Below, in pieces: positions 54,524-63,600 of a DNA stretch of 64,000 nt. A program made the translations under genes and the position numbers. The notes beneath the pieces are model-generated. The model did no database searches. It saw nothing but the letters and a program-made list of their open reading frames with translations, and was not told where the DNA came from. Source of the DNA: Pseudomonas sp. PDM15 (GTDB taxonomy: Bacteria > Pseudomonadota > Gammaproteobacteria > Pseudomonadales > Pseudomonadaceae); the NCBI RefSeq assembly GCF_014851565.1, contig NZ_JACVAA010000010.1, forward strand, positions 1 through 64,000. The letters are read 5' to 3'. Numbering within the stretch: the stretch's first letter is position 1; each line of letters opens with the position of its first letter.

Positions 54524-56003
54524 CCGCCCACCAGCCCAGGCCACCCATGACCACCGTGTAGGGCAGGGCCATCCACACCATGCGCCCGTAGGACAGCCGG
54601 ATCAGCGGCGCGATCGACGAGGTGAGCAGGAAAAGGAAGGCCGCCTGACCATTGGGCGTGGCCACGCTGGGCAGATTGGTGCCGGTGTTGACGGCCACCG
54701 CCAGCGCCTCGAAATGCTCACGAGTCATGTTGCCGGCGAGGAAGGCCTGCTTGACCTCGGTGATGTAGATGGTGGCGACGAACACGTTGTCGCTGATCGC
54801 CGAGAGCAGCCCGTTGGCGATGAACAGCATGCCTGGCTGCTGCTCCGTGGGCAGCGCCAGCACCCATTGGATCAGCGGGGTGAACAGCTGCTGTTGCTGG
54901 ATCACCGCGACCACGGCGAAGAAGGTCACCAGTAGTGCGGTGAACGGCAGTGCGTCCTGGAAGGCGCGACCGATACGGTGCTCGTCGCTGATACCGGAGA
55001 AGGCGGTGATCAGCACTATGACCGCCAGGCCGATCAGGCCGACCTCGGCCACATGCAGGGCCAATCCGATGATCAGCAGCACGGCCGCCAGGCCCTGGAC
55101 CAGCAGCGCGGCACGCTGTTCTGTGGTGCGTTGGGCATCGCTGGCGCGGGCATGCTCGGCCAGCACCTGGCGTACGGCAGCCGGTAACTGGGCGCCATAG
55201 CCGAACCAGCCCAGGCGCTCCAGCAGCACACAGGTGGCCAGGCCGGCGGCCAATACCGGAAGGGATACCGGGGCCACGCGCAGGAAGAAATCGGCGAAGC
55301 TCCATCCCATTTCGTGGCCGATCAGCAGGTTCTGCGGCTCACCGACCAGGGTGCACACGCCGCCCAGGGCGGTGCCCACGGCACCATGCATCAGCAGGCT
55401 GCGCAGGAAGGCGCGGAACTGCTCCAGGTCCTCGCGGTGCAACTCGATCGCCTCGGCCTCCAGGGATTCCTCGTCCTGAGTGCCGCGGCCTGAAGCGACC
55501 CGGTGGTAGACGGAGAAGAAGCCCAGGGTCGCGCTAATGATCACCGCGGTGACGGTCAGGGCGTCGAGGAAGGCCGAGAGGAAGGCCGAGAGCAGGCAGA
55601 ACAGCAGGGCCAGCAGCGCCTTGGAGCGCACACCGAGCAGCAGACGGGAGAACAGGAACAGCAGCAGATCCTTCATGAAGTAGATGCCGGCGACCATGAA
55701 CATCAGCAGCAGGATCACCGGGAAGTTGTGCGCCAGTTCCTCGTAGAGAGCCTTCGGCGTGGCCAGGCCGAGCAGGATCGCCTGCAGCACCAGCAGTCCA
55801 CCGGGCAGCAGCGGGTAGCACTTGAGCGCCATGCCGAGAGTGAAGATGAATTCGCCCACCAGCAGCCAGCCGGTCGCCACCGGACCGGCAGCCCACAACA
55901 CCAGCGGATTGGCGAGCAGGAAGAAGAGAATGGTCAGCTTGTACCAGGACGGCGAGCTGCCGAGGAAGTTGTGCGCGAGGGCGCCGGCCAAGGATCGCTT
56001 CAT
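54507..56003 (-). CDS. nhaB: Na+/H+ antiporter NhaB
   Basis: A 498-residue antiporter of the NhaB family with about twelve helices; it exports sodium in exchange for protons. The NhaB-typical segments LVGEPQNLLIGHEMGW and NTGTNLPSVATPNGQAAFLFLL are present, and length matches. Its 3' end overlaps that of the convergent permease by 17 bases. The start at 56003 is conventional; upstream lies a 224-bp region shared with the crotonase gene. Confidence 0.94.
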   Translation of the reverse strand: MKRSLAGALAHNFLGSSPSWYKLTILFFLLANPLVLWAAGPVATGWLLVGEFIFTLGMALKCYPLLPGGLLVLQAILLGLATPKALYEELAHNFPVILLLMFMVAGIYFMKDLLLFLFSRLLLGVRSKALLALLFCLLSAFLSAFLDALTVTAVIISATLGFFSVYHRVASGRGTQDEESLEAEAIELHREDLEQFRAFLRSLLMHGAVGTALGGVCTLVGEPQNLLIGHEMGWSFADFFLRVAPVSLPVLAAGLATCVLLERLGWFGYGAQLPAAVRQVLAEHARASDAQRTTEQRAALLVQGLAAVLLIIGLALHVAEVGLIGLAVIVLITAFSGISDEHRIGRAFQDALPFTALLVTFFAVVAVIQQQQLFTPLIQWVLALPTEQQPGMLFIANGLLSAISDNVFVATIYITEVKQAFLAGNMTREHFEALAVAVNTGTNLPSVATPNGQAAFLFLLTSSIAPLIRLSYGRMVWMALPYTVVMGGLGWWAVSYWL

Positions 56004-56130
56004 CGGTGTCTGTCCCCTGAAGAAAAAGGACGAAGATTCCGGGTCAGTTCCAAAAAGATCAAGCGTTTAACGGATATAGTCAGAAATCTTCTTAGCTTTG
56101 CTAGCGTGTCCTGCGTCACAGTGGCCAGCA

Positions 56131-56158
56131 TCGACTTTTGTTTCGTGCTTGTTATAGT
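56131..56158 (+). promoter_or_regulatory. Candidate sigma70 promoter for the crotonase-fimL-nudC operon
   Basis: TCGACT (56131-56136) and TATAGT (56153-56158) are 16 bp apart, with the -10 matching five of six consensus bases. The leader to the GTG at 56228 would be about 63 bases. Confidence 0.45.
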
Positions 56159-56227
56159 GGGCCGATTGATTCCAAAACAACATATCTATGCGCGCTGCCG
56201 TGCGCCTTGCCCTTGAGGATGATCTGC

Positions 56228-57040
56228 GTGCCCGAATACAAAGCTTTCCGCGTCGAACTCGTCGACAAGATCGCCCATGTGCAGATCAACCGCCCGGAGA
56301 AGGTCAACGCGATGAACGTCGACTTCTGGGAGGAGATCATCGAGATCTTCCGCTGGGTCGATGAAACCGACGAGGCCCGCGTGGTGGTGCTCTCCGGTGC
56401 CGGCAAGCACTTCTCCTCGGGCATCGACCTGATGCTGCTGGCCCAGGCCGGCAGTGCCCTGGGCAAGGATGTCGGCCGTAACGCCGAAGCCCTGCGCCGC
56501 AAGATCCTGCAGCTGCAAGGCTCGTTCAACGCCGTCGACAACTGCCGCAAGCCGGTGCTGGCGGCCATCCAGGGTTACTGCTTGGGCGGCGCCATCGACC
56601 TGATCTCGGCCTGCGACATGCGCTACAGCACCCTGGATGCGCAGTTCTCCATCAAGGAGATCGACATGGGCATGGCTGCAGACGTCGGCACCCTGCAGCG
56701 CCTGCCGCGTATCATCGGCGACGGCATGATGCGCGAGCTGGCCTTCACCGGCCGCACCATCGACGGCAACGAGGCTCTGCGCATCAATCTGGTCAACCGC
56801 ACCTACGCCAGCCAGGAAGAGCTGTTGGCCGGCGTGTTCGAGATCGCCCGCGAGATCGCCGCCAAGTCGCCGATTGCCATCCGCGGCACCAAACACATGA
56901 TTCGCTACATGCGCGACCACCGGGTCGACGATGGCCTCGAGTACGTCGCCAATTGGAATGGCGCGATGTTGCAGTCTGCCGATCTGCGCGTGGCCATGGC
57001 TGCGCACATGAGCAAGCAGAAACCGGAATTCGCCGACTGA
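56228..57040 (+). CDS. Crotonase family protein, dienoyl-CoA isomerase-like
   Basis: A 270-residue crotonase. The oxyanion-hole segments (GKHFSSGIDLMLL and GYCLGGAIDLISACD) and the IDMGMAADVGTLQRLPRIIG region closely resemble eukaryotic Delta3,5-Delta2,4-dienoyl-CoA isomerase, so it probably acts on unsaturated fatty-acid degradation. The start is placed at the GTG at 56228, because GAGG lies 10 bases before it; an ATG at 56219 touches that same Shine-Dalgarno. fimL follows after 16 bases. Confidence 0.88.
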   Translation: MPEYKAFRVELVDKIAHVQINRPEKVNAMNVDFWEEIIEIFRWVDETDEARVVVLSGAGKHFSSGIDLMLLAQAGSALGKDVGRNAEALRRKILQLQGSFNAVDNCRKPVLAAIQGYCLGGAIDLISACDMRYSTLDAQFSIKEIDMGMAADVGTLQRLPRIIGDGMMRELAFTGRTIDGNEALRINLVNRTYASQEELLAGVFEIAREIAAKSPIAIRGTKHMIRYMRDHRVDDGLEYVANWNGAMLQSADLRVAMAAHMSKQKPEFAD

Positions 57041-57056
57041 GAGGTTCATCAGACCC

Positions 57057-58730
57057 ATGGTCACTGGAGCGACATCCCTGAGCTTGGTGCGTGACGAGTT
57101 GTTCACCACCATGGAAGAGACCGAACAGAGTCTCGAGCAGTTCATTGCCGAACGGAACAACGGCAGCCTGCTGCAGCAGGCCGTGGAAAACCTGCAGCAG
57201 GTGCGTGGCACCCTCAATCTGATCGAACTGGCCGGCGCCGAGCTGCTGGCCCAGGAAGTGCTGCAACAGGCCACCGATATTCCCGCCGGTGCCGGCGAGG
57301 AGCGCGACGGTCAGCTGGCGGCACTGAGCAACGCCCTCTACGTGCTGCGCCGCTATCTGGAAAACGTCGATGCCAGCCGCCAGGAAATGCCCGAGCTGCT
57401 GCTGCCGGCGATCAACGATCTGCGTCAAGCCGGTGCCCAGCCGCCGTTGCCGGAAAGCTTCTTCTTCAGCGTGCGTCTCGACCAGGCGCGTCCGGCCGGT
57501 GTGCCGCTGGCTGCCGCCAGTGCCGAAGATGCGCGCCGCCTGCGCCACATGTTCCAGGTCGGCTTGCTCGGCTTCATCCGCGAAGACAACCCGCAGGCCG
57601 GCCTCAAGCTGATGCTGCGCGCTTTGGGGCGACTGGACAGTCTGTTCGTCGACAAGCCGGCCGGTCGCCTGTACTGGGCCGGTGCCGCCGCCGTGGAATC
57701 GCAGCTGGACGGCCAGCTCCTGCCGCGCAAGTCGCGCAAGCAGCTGTTCTCGCGCCTGGATCGCGAGATCAAACAGGCCCTGGTTGCCAACGGCAGCTAC
57801 GAGGCGCCGCGCAGTCTGCTCAAGGAGCTGCTCTATCTGGTGGCTCTGGCCGACAGCCGTGGCCCGCAGGCAAGTGCCGTGCGTGACGTGTTCGGCCTGA
57901 CCCCGCTGCCGTTCACCGACCACCTGCTCGACGAGGAATACCAGCGCCTGTCCGGCCCCGGTCAGGGCGTGATGCGCTCCTTGTCCACCGCCATCCGCGA
58001 GGAGCTGGCCAGCGTCAAGGACCTGCTCGACCTGATCGAGCGCGGCACCGCCCAGCCGGACAGCTTCGGCAACCTGCACGCGCTGCTCGGCAAGCTGGCC
58101 AAGACGCTCAGCATGGTCGGCCTCAGCTCGGCGGCCAATGCGCTGCAGGTGCAGTTGCCGGTGGTCAATGGCTGGGGCGAGAACAGCCCCGCCGCCAATA
58201 CCGACCTGCACAAGCTGGCCGAAGCGGTGCTCTATGTGGAGAGCATGGTCGCCAGCCTGGAGCGTGGCGAGCAGCGCAACCAGCGTCCGGCGCCGGTGCA
58301 GCCGGGTGACGAGGGCGAGGCCTTCGCCGCTCACCAGTTGGTCGAGGCCCGTATCGTGGTGGTCGACGAGGCGCAGGGCGGTCTTGCCTTGGCCAAGCGG
58401 GCGATCACCTCCTACCTGGAAGCCAATGGCGACAAGCTGCACCTGGCCAACGTGCCGTTCAGCCTGCAGGCGGTGCGCGGCGGCCTCTGGTTCCTCGGGC
58501 AGGAGCGTGCGGCCAAGCTGATCGGCCTGTGCGCCGACTACATCCAGACGCAGATGCTCGATGCCCGGCAGATGCCTTCCGAGCAGATGCTGGAAACCCT
58601 GGCCGATGCCCTCAGCAGCCTGGAGTACTACCTCGAAGGCGGCGCCGTGCTACGTCCCGAGACCACGCCGAGCGTGCTCGACCTGGCCGAGGAAAGCGTG
58701 CGTGCCCTTGGCCTGTCGGTAACTCCCTGA
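57057..58730 (+). CDS. fimL: FimL, regulator of twitching motility and virulence
   Basis: A 557-residue, mainly helical protein without membrane segments. Position between the crotonase and nudC, length and composition match FimL (PA1822) of P. aeruginosa, a homologue of the N-terminal part of ChpA that acts with the Pil-Chp system and adenylate cyclase CyaB to raise cAMP/Vfr signalling. Known FimL lacks the phosphotransfer histidine of ChpA Hpt domains; I see no clear Hpt motif here. Its stop overlaps the nudC start by one base (TGATG). Confidence 0.85.
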   Translation: MVTGATSLSLVRDELFTTMEETEQSLEQFIAERNNGSLLQQAVENLQQVRGTLNLIELAGAELLAQEVLQQATDIPAGAGEERDGQLAALSNALYVLRRYLENVDASRQEMPELLLPAINDLRQAGAQPPLPESFFFSVRLDQARPAGVPLAAASAEDARRLRHMFQVGLLGFIREDNPQAGLKLMLRALGRLDSLFVDKPAGRLYWAGAAAVESQLDGQLLPRKSRKQLFSRLDREIKQALVANGSYEAPRSLLKELLYLVALADSRGPQASAVRDVFGLTPLPFTDHLLDEEYQRLSGPGQGVMRSLSTAIREELASVKDLLDLIERGTAQPDSFGNLHALLGKLAKTLSMVGLSSAANALQVQLPVVNGWGENSPAANTDLHKLAEAVLYVESMVASLERGEQRNQRPAPVQPGDEGEAFAAHQLVEARIVVVDEAQGGLALAKRAITSYLEANGDKLHLANVPFSLQAVRGGLWFLGQERAAKLIGLCADYIQTQMLDARQMPSEQMLETLADALSSLEYYLEGGAVLRPETTPSVLDLAEESVRALGLSVTP

Positions 58731-59563
58731 TGGCTTCCGGCTGGCAGACTACGCCCCCGCTGGATAATGCCCAGGCCGGGGGCTGGGCGCTGGTGCGCAG
58801 CTCCCAGGGCTTCCTCGCCGACGGCAATGGCGTGCTGTTCCCCCGTGAATGGCTGAAGCGCCAGGACCTGCCCCTGCTGGCCGAACATGGCCTCGGTCAT
58901 TTCGACGGCGAGCCGGTCTGGCTGCTGGCGCTGGATCGGCCGGCGGAGATGCCCGGCTGCTTCTGGCAGGGCCTGCGCCAGTTCATGCTGCAGGCCGACT
59001 ATCCGACCTTCCGCATGCTCTCGTTCGCCGAGCAGGTCGGCCATTGGGATCTCAATCATCGCTTCTGCGGCCGTTGTGGCAGCCGCAATCGCCAGGTGCC
59101 GAGCGAGCGCTGCATGCGCTGCCCCGAGTGCGGCCTGGATAGTTACGCGCGGATCTCGCCGAGCATGATCGTGTTGGTCACCCGTGGCGACGAGGTGCTG
59201 CTGGCCCGTTCGCCGCGCTTCGTATCCGGGGTCTACAGTACCCTGGCCGGCTTCGTCGAGCCTGGCGAGTCGGCGGAGGAGTGCGTGGCCCGCGAGGTGC
59301 ACGAGGAAGTCGGTATCGCAGTCGGCAACCTGCAGTACCTGGGCAGCCAGGCCTGGCCGTTTCCGCATTCCCTGATGCTTGGTTTCCACGCCGAATACGT
59401 CAGCGGCGAGATAGTGCCGCAGGCCGACGAGATCGAGGACGCCCGCTGGTTCCCCATCGACCAGCTGCCGCCGCTGCCGATGCACCGCTCCATCGCCCGC
59501 TACCTGATCGATCTCTATGTGGCCCGCCGCCTTGGCCGGCCGGAGCCACAGCTGCCGCGTTGA
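58730..59563 (+). CDS. nudC: NADH pyrophosphatase / NAD-cap decapping enzyme NudC
   Basis: A 277-residue Nudix hydrolase that splits NAD(H) and removes NAD caps from RNA in the known family. The zinc site is Cys113, Cys116, Cys131 and Cys134, with an extra Cys128. The Nudix box (GFVEPGESAEECVAREVHEEVG, from residue 174) and the family signature SQAWPFPHS (206-214) are complete. The ATG overlaps the fimL stop, so the pair is translationally coupled. The frame is open into fimL but the start at 58730 gives normal length. Confidence 0.95.
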   Translation: MASGWQTTPPLDNAQAGGWALVRSSQGFLADGNGVLFPREWLKRQDLPLLAEHGLGHFDGEPVWLLALDRPAEMPGCFWQGLRQFMLQADYPTFRMLSFAEQVGHWDLNHRFCGRCGSRNRQVPSERCMRCPECGLDSYARISPSMIVLVTRGDEVLLARSPRFVSGVYSTLAGFVEPGESAEECVAREVHEEVGIAVGNLQYLGSQAWPFPHSLMLGFHAEYVSGEIVPQADEIEDARWFPIDQLPPLPMHRSIARYLIDLYVARRLGRPEPQLPR

Positions 59564-59566
59564 GGG

Positions 59567-59932
59567 TCAGCCCACGGCGTCGGTGAAGGTCAGGCGATTG
59601 CCGAAAGGATCACGCACGCTCATATCGCGGCTGCCCCAGGGCTGGGCCTCGATACCGGGCCGCGCGTAGCCATAGCCCTTCTGCTCCAGCTCTTGGTGGA
59701 AGGCGTCCAGGGCATCGGTCTCGATGCGCATCGCCGCGCCCGGACAGGCATCGCCATGGTGCTCGGACAGATGCAGTACGCAGTCGTCGCGGGAGACCTG
59801 CAGATACAGCGGCATGCCGGGGGCGAAGCGGTGCTCCCAGTCGACTCGAAAGCCCAAGTACTCCACATAGAATTCCCGTGCCTTGGCCTCGTCGAAGATG
59901 CGCAGGATCGGGGTGGTTTTGCTCAGCTGCAT
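59567..59932 (-). CDS. VOC/glyoxalase superfamily protein
   Basis: A 121-residue single VOC protein with two beta-alpha-beta-beta-beta modules (PILRIFDEAKAREFYVEYLGF and AMRIETDALDAFHQELEQKGY). It resembles the branch often labelled bleomycin resistance protein, but the ligand and any enzymatic role are unknown. It is convergent with nudC (3-base gap) and lies nine bases downstream of the TSUP gene on the same strand. Confidence 0.8.
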   Translation of the reverse strand: MQLSKTTPILRIFDEAKAREFYVEYLGFRVDWEHRFAPGMPLYLQVSRDDCVLHLSEHHGDACPGAAMRIETDALDAFHQELEQKGYGYARPGIEAQPWGSRDMSVRDPFGNRLTFTDAVG

Positions 59933-59941
59933 GACGACTCC

Positions 59942-60718
59942 TTAGAACCAGTGCTGCCAGGCCAGGCGCGCGGTCAGCGCCAGCACGACCAGGATGAATA
60001 CCGGGCGAATGAACTTGGAGCCGCCGCTGATGGCCGTGCGTGCCCCGAAGAAGGCGCCGGCCATCAGTGCCAAGCCCATGCTGATACCAAGCAGCCAGGC
60101 GACCTGGCCGGCGATGATGAACACGCTCAAGGCCACGCCGTTGCTGACGAAGTTCATGCTGCGCGCCACGCCGCTGGCCCGCACCAGGTCCATGGGGTAG
60201 AGCAGCAGGGTGCTGACGGTCCAGAAGGCGCCAGTGCCGGGGCCGGCCACGCCATCGTAGAAGCCCAGCCCCAGGCCTTGCGGCCATTGGCGACCCTGGG
60301 CCACGGGCGCGTCCTGCTGGCCGTGGGTCTCCGGCGTCTTGCCGAACAGCAGGTACAGGCCGCAGCCGAATACCACTGCCGGCAGCATCTGGTTGAGCCA
60401 GGCGGCCGGCAGCCAGTGGGCGATGATCGCGCCGATCGCCGCGCCAATCGCCGTGGCGATCAGCGCGTTGCGCCATTGCCGCGGCGCGAACAGCTTGCGC
60501 CGGTAGAAGGTGTAGCTGGCGGTGGCCGAGCCGAATGTGGCGCACAGCTTGTTGGTACCCAGCACCAGATGCGGCGGCAGGCCGGCGGTGAGCAGGGCGG
60601 GAATGGTCAGCAGGCCGCCACCGCCGGCGATGGCGTCGATGAAACCGGCGGTGAAGGCGACGATGGCGAGGATCAGCAGGGTGGTCGGGTCGACTCCCAG
60701 CTCGAAGGGAAAGGGCAT
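59942..60718 (-). CDS. TauE/SafE (TSUP) family membrane transporter
   Basis: A 258-residue inner-membrane protein with about eight helices. The N-terminal AFTAGFIDAIAGGGGLLTIPAL and LGTNKLCATFGSATASYTFYRR repeats are the TSUP hallmarks. Members export sulfite, sulfoacetate or related anions; the substrate here is unknown. It precedes the VOC gene with a nine-base gap, so the two are probably co-transcribed. Confidence 0.87.
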   Translation of the reverse strand: MPFPFELGVDPTTLLILAIVAFTAGFIDAIAGGGGLLTIPALLTAGLPPHLVLGTNKLCATFGSATASYTFYRRKLFAPRQWRNALIATAIGAAIGAIIAHWLPAAWLNQMLPAVVFGCGLYLLFGKTPETHGQQDAPVAQGRQWPQGLGLGFYDGVAGPGTGAFWTVSTLLLYPMDLVRASGVARSMNFVSNGVALSVFIIAGQVAWLLGISMGLALMAGAFFGARTAISGGSKFIRPVFILVVLALTARLAWQHWF

Positions 60719-60818
60719 AAAAAACTCGAAGTGGGTTCAATTGTGCGGCGCCGTTGCTGGTTCGCCGCGCAGCTGCTGAGCATAATGCCGAGAAAAATTC
60801 GTATAAGGAATCATACGC

Positions 60819-61469
60819 ATGCAGTACGACGGCCTGGCCTGGTTCACCGGCCTGCTGGCCCTGCTGGCGCTGTTCATCGCCGCCCGCATCCTGTTCGCCC
60901 CCAACTGGTTCCTCGCCTGGCTGCGCGGCACCGCCGGCCTGGCCTTCCTGGCCCTGGCGCTGCTGGTTGGCGTGGTCGCCTATGACCTGCGCAGCTACGA
61001 CGCCCAGGTGCAGGACAAGCCGCTGGTGACCCTGAGTTTCGCCGCCGACGGCCCGCAGCGCTACCGGGTCAACCTGCTGGAAGGTGGCGAGGAGCGCGAG
61101 GTGACCCTGGAGGGCGACCTGTGGCAGCTGGACGCTCGCCTGCTGGGCTGGAAGGGCCTGGCCGCGCTGATCGGTCTGGAGCCCGGCTACCGCCTGGAGA
61201 AGCTCTCCGGCCGTTTCCTCGCCATCGAGCAGCAGCAGAGTGCCCGTCATGCCCAGGTGCAGCTGGCGCAGAGTCCCTATGGCATCGACCTGTGGCGCTG
61301 GCTGCGCCTGGGACAGCGCGACCTGTTCCTGTTCGATCCGCAGGCCGCGCGCGTTACCTACCTACCGATCGCAGACGGCGCCGCCTTCACCGTGAGCCTC
61401 AGCCCCACCGGACTGCTGGCCAGGCCGATGAACCAGGCCGCAGAGCAGGCGCTGAAGGACTGGCAGTAG
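60819..61469 (+). CDS. Predicted inner-membrane protein of unknown function
   Basis: A 216-residue protein with two transmembrane segments at the N-terminus (about 5-25 and 35-55) and a soluble, mostly beta C-terminal region (about 65-216). It is not a recognisable transporter; homologues are sometimes called multidrug transporter without clear support. AAGGA precedes the start. It is divergent from the TSUP gene and ends at a bidirectional terminator. Confidence 0.75.
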   Translation: MQYDGLAWFTGLLALLALFIAARILFAPNWFLAWLRGTAGLAFLALALLVGVVAYDLRSYDAQVQDKPLVTLSFAADGPQRYRVNLLEGGEEREVTLEGDLWQLDARLLGWKGLAALIGLEPGYRLEKLSGRFLAIEQQQSARHAQVQLAQSPYGIDLWRWLRLGQRDLFLFDPQAARVTYLPIADGAAFTVSLSPTGLLARPMNQAAEQALKDWQ

Positions 61470-61486
61470 GTCTTTCTAAGGCAAAC

Positions 61487-61513
61487 AAAAAGGGACCCTC
61501 GGGTCCCTTTTTT
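61487..61513. terminator. Bidirectional intrinsic terminator
   Basis: AAAAAGGGACCC-TC-GGGTCCCTTTTTT is a 12-bp stem with A and T tracts, between the unknown membrane-protein gene and the convergent SDR gene. Confidence 0.9.
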
Positions 61514-61529
61514 CATGTCCGGCGAATCC

Positions 61530-62297
61530 TCAGGAGAGGAAGCCGCCGTCCACGTTCAGCGCCACGCCGGTGGTGTAGCTGGAGGCATCGCTGGCCAGGT
61601 ACAGCACGGTGCCGGCCATCTCGCTCGGAGCGGCCACACGCTTGAGCGGAATGCGCTGCAGGGCGACGTTGAGGATGGCGTCGTTCTTGGTCAGGGCCGA
61701 GGCGAACTTGGTGTCGGTCAGGCCCGGCAGCAGGGCATTGCAACGGATGCCGAACTGCGCGCATTCCTTGGCGAAGACCTTGGTCATGCTGATCACGGCG
61801 GCCTTGGTCACCGAGTAGATGCCCTGGAACTCGCCCGGCGAAACTCCGTTGATCGAGGCGACGTTGATGATCGAGCCACCACCGTTGGCCTTCATCAGCT
61901 TGCCGCCTTCGATGGACATGAAGTAGTAGCCGCGGATGTTGACGTCGACGGTCTTCTGGAAGGCGCCCAGGTCGGTGTCCAGCACGTTGCAGAACTGCGG
62001 GTTGGTGGCGGCGTTGTTGACCAGGATGTCGAGGCGGCCGAACTGCTCGCGGATAAAGGCGAACACATTGCTGATCTGTTCCATCTCGCCGATGTGGCAG
62101 GCGATGGCGGTGGCCTTGCCGCCGTCGGCGACGATGGCGTCGGCGACCTTTTGGCAATCGTCGATCTTGCGGCTCGAGACGATCACGTGGGCGCCTTGCT
62201 GGGCCAGCAGTTTGGCGATGGCCTCACCGATGCCGCGGCTGGCGCCGGAGACGAAAGCGATCTTGCCGTCGAGGTCGAACAGGTTGGTCTTGGACAT
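61530..62297 (-). CDS. Short-chain dehydrogenase/reductase
   Basis: A 255-residue SDR. The cofactor motif GASRGIGEA, NNAATNP, the catalytic Ser (NVASINGVS) and Tyr-Lys (YSVTK) are all in place, and the C-terminal NVDGGFLS is typical of the classical family. It follows the phosphotransferase gene by 24 bases, and this pair with a nearby SCP2 gene suggests a lipid or acyl-CoA related role. The substrate is not known. Confidence 0.88.
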   Translation of the reverse strand: MSKTNLFDLDGKIAFVSGASRGIGEAIAKLLAQQGAHVIVSSRKIDDCQKVADAIVADGGKATAIACHIGEMEQISNVFAFIREQFGRLDILVNNAATNPQFCNVLDTDLGAFQKTVDVNIRGYYFMSIEGGKLMKANGGGSIINVASINGVSPGEFQGIYSVTKAAVISMTKVFAKECAQFGIRCNALLPGLTDTKFASALTKNDAILNVALQRIPLKRVAAPSEMAGTVLYLASDASSYTTGVALNVDGGFLS

Positions 62298-62321
62298 TGC
62301 GAGTACCTTGTCTGAGCCGGG

Positions 62322-63389
62322 TTACAGGGTGGATTTCTTGATGACCTGCAGGGCAGCCTGCTCCAGCAGCTTGTTCATCATGATGAACTGGGCGAAGCGC
62401 TTGTCCTTGGTCTGGCCATGGAAGAAGCGGTAGTAGATCTGCTGCACGATGCCGGCCAGGCGGAACAGGCCGTAGCAGTAGTAGAAGTCGAAGTTGTCGA
62501 TCTGGATGCCGGCGCGCTGGGCGTAGTAGTCGACGAATTCCTGGCGGCTCAGCATCCCCGGGGCGTTGCTCGGCTGGCGGCGCATCAGCTGCATGGGCTG
62601 AGGGTCGGCGGCTTCGATCCAGTAGGCGAGGGTGTTGCCCAGGTCCATCAGCGGGTCGCCGATGGTGGTCAGTTCCCAGTCCAGCACACCGATGATCTGC
62701 ATCGGGTTGGCCGGGTCGAGGATCACGTTGTCGAAGCGGTAGTCGTTGTGCACGATGCCCGGCTTGTGGTGGTCTGCTGGCATCTTATCGCGCAGCCAGG
62801 CCTTGACTGGCTCCCAGGTCGGGGCGTCGGGAGTCAGGGCTTTCTCGTAGCGATCACTCCAGCCTTCGATCTGGCGCTTCACATAGCCTTCCGGCTTGCC
62901 CAGGTCGGCCAGGCCGCAGGCCTGATAGTCGACGTTGTGCAGGTCGACCAGCTTGTCGATGAAGCTCTTGCACAGGGCGTTGGTCTGCTCGGCGCTGAAG
63001 TTCAGCTCGGCCGGCATGTCGCTGCGCAGGATGATGCCCTTGACCCGCTGCATCACGTAGAACTCGGCACCGATCACCGACTCGTCGGTGCAGTGCACGT
63101 AGGCCTTCGGGCAGTACGGGAAGCCGGCGTTGAGCTGGTTGAGGATGCGGTACTCGCGACCCATGTCGTGGGCCGACTTGGCCTTGTGGCCGAACGGCGG
63201 GCGACGCAGGACGAATTCCTGCTCGGGGTACTCCAGCAGGTAGGTCAGGTTCGAGGCGCCGCCGGGGAACTGGCTGATACGCGGCGTACCGGTGAGACCG
63301 GGGATGTGCGCCTTCAGGTACGGGTCGATCTGCGCGGCATCGAGCTCTTCGCCTTCGCGGATGCCGGTGGACTGGTCTGTCAGCGTCAT
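62322..63389 (-). CDS. ACAD10/11-like phosphotransferase family protein
   Basis: A 355-residue APH-fold kinase-like protein. The catalytic loop HNDYRFDNVILDP and metal-binding DWELTTIGDPLMDLG are intact, and the N-terminal part (FPGGASNLTYLLEY, FVLRRPP) matches the ACAD10/11 N-terminal kinase branch. In that branch, members phosphorylate hydroxyacyl-CoA intermediates or similar. It is upstream of the SDR in the same direction. AGAAGGGATAAGC precedes the ATG. Confidence 0.88.
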   Translation of the reverse strand: MTLTDQSTGIREGEELDAAQIDPYLKAHIPGLTGTPRISQFPGGASNLTYLLEYPEQEFVLRRPPFGHKAKSAHDMGREYRILNQLNAGFPYCPKAYVHCTDESVIGAEFYVMQRVKGIILRSDMPAELNFSAEQTNALCKSFIDKLVDLHNVDYQACGLADLGKPEGYVKRQIEGWSDRYEKALTPDAPTWEPVKAWLRDKMPADHHKPGIVHNDYRFDNVILDPANPMQIIGVLDWELTTIGDPLMDLGNTLAYWIEAADPQPMQLMRRQPSNAPGMLSRQEFVDYYAQRAGIQIDNFDFYYCYGLFRLAGIVQQIYYRFFHGQTKDKRFAQFIMMNKLLEQAALQVIKKSTL

Positions 63390-63418
63390 GCTTATCCCTT
63401 CTGATGATGATGGGTGCC

Positions 63419-63436
63419 ACTAATCATTGGCTAATC
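63419..63436. repeat. Direct repeat CTAATC upstream of the phosphotransferase gene
   Basis: CTAATC occurs twice (63420-63425 and 63431-63436), 11 bp apart, about 30 bp upstream of the phosphotransferase start. One helical turn of spacing suits a regulator site, but no factor can be named. Confidence 0.3.
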
Positions 63437-63540
63437 TAATGTTGCCCGCGGGCCCTAACAAGCAAAGCACAGCGTTATAGATGTGGCTGTTGGTTGTCGA
63501 TCAAGGGGCCTGATTGCCTCGCGATGCTCGACGGCAGGCG

Positions 63541-63572
63541 AAAAAAAACCGGAGCCCTAGGACTCCGGTTTT
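63541..63572. terminator. Intrinsic terminator after the SCP2 gene
   Basis: AAAACCGGAG (63545-63554) pairs with CTCCGGTTTT (63563-63572) over an 8-base loop. On the minus strand it is followed by eight consecutive T, 28 bases after the SCP2 stop. Confidence 0.88.
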
Positions 63573-63600
63573 CTGCGTTCTGCGGCGTATGCCCGAGGGC

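Noticed and set aside
59567..59932. Bleomycin resistance function for the VOC protein
   Set aside because: The VOC fold supports only a superfamily call; no drug-binding feature can be recognised from the sequence.
63496..63514. Anr-like TTGGT...ATCAA near 63500
   Set aside because: The half-sites are five rather than four bases apart and one is poor, and no gene start lies at a suitable distance.
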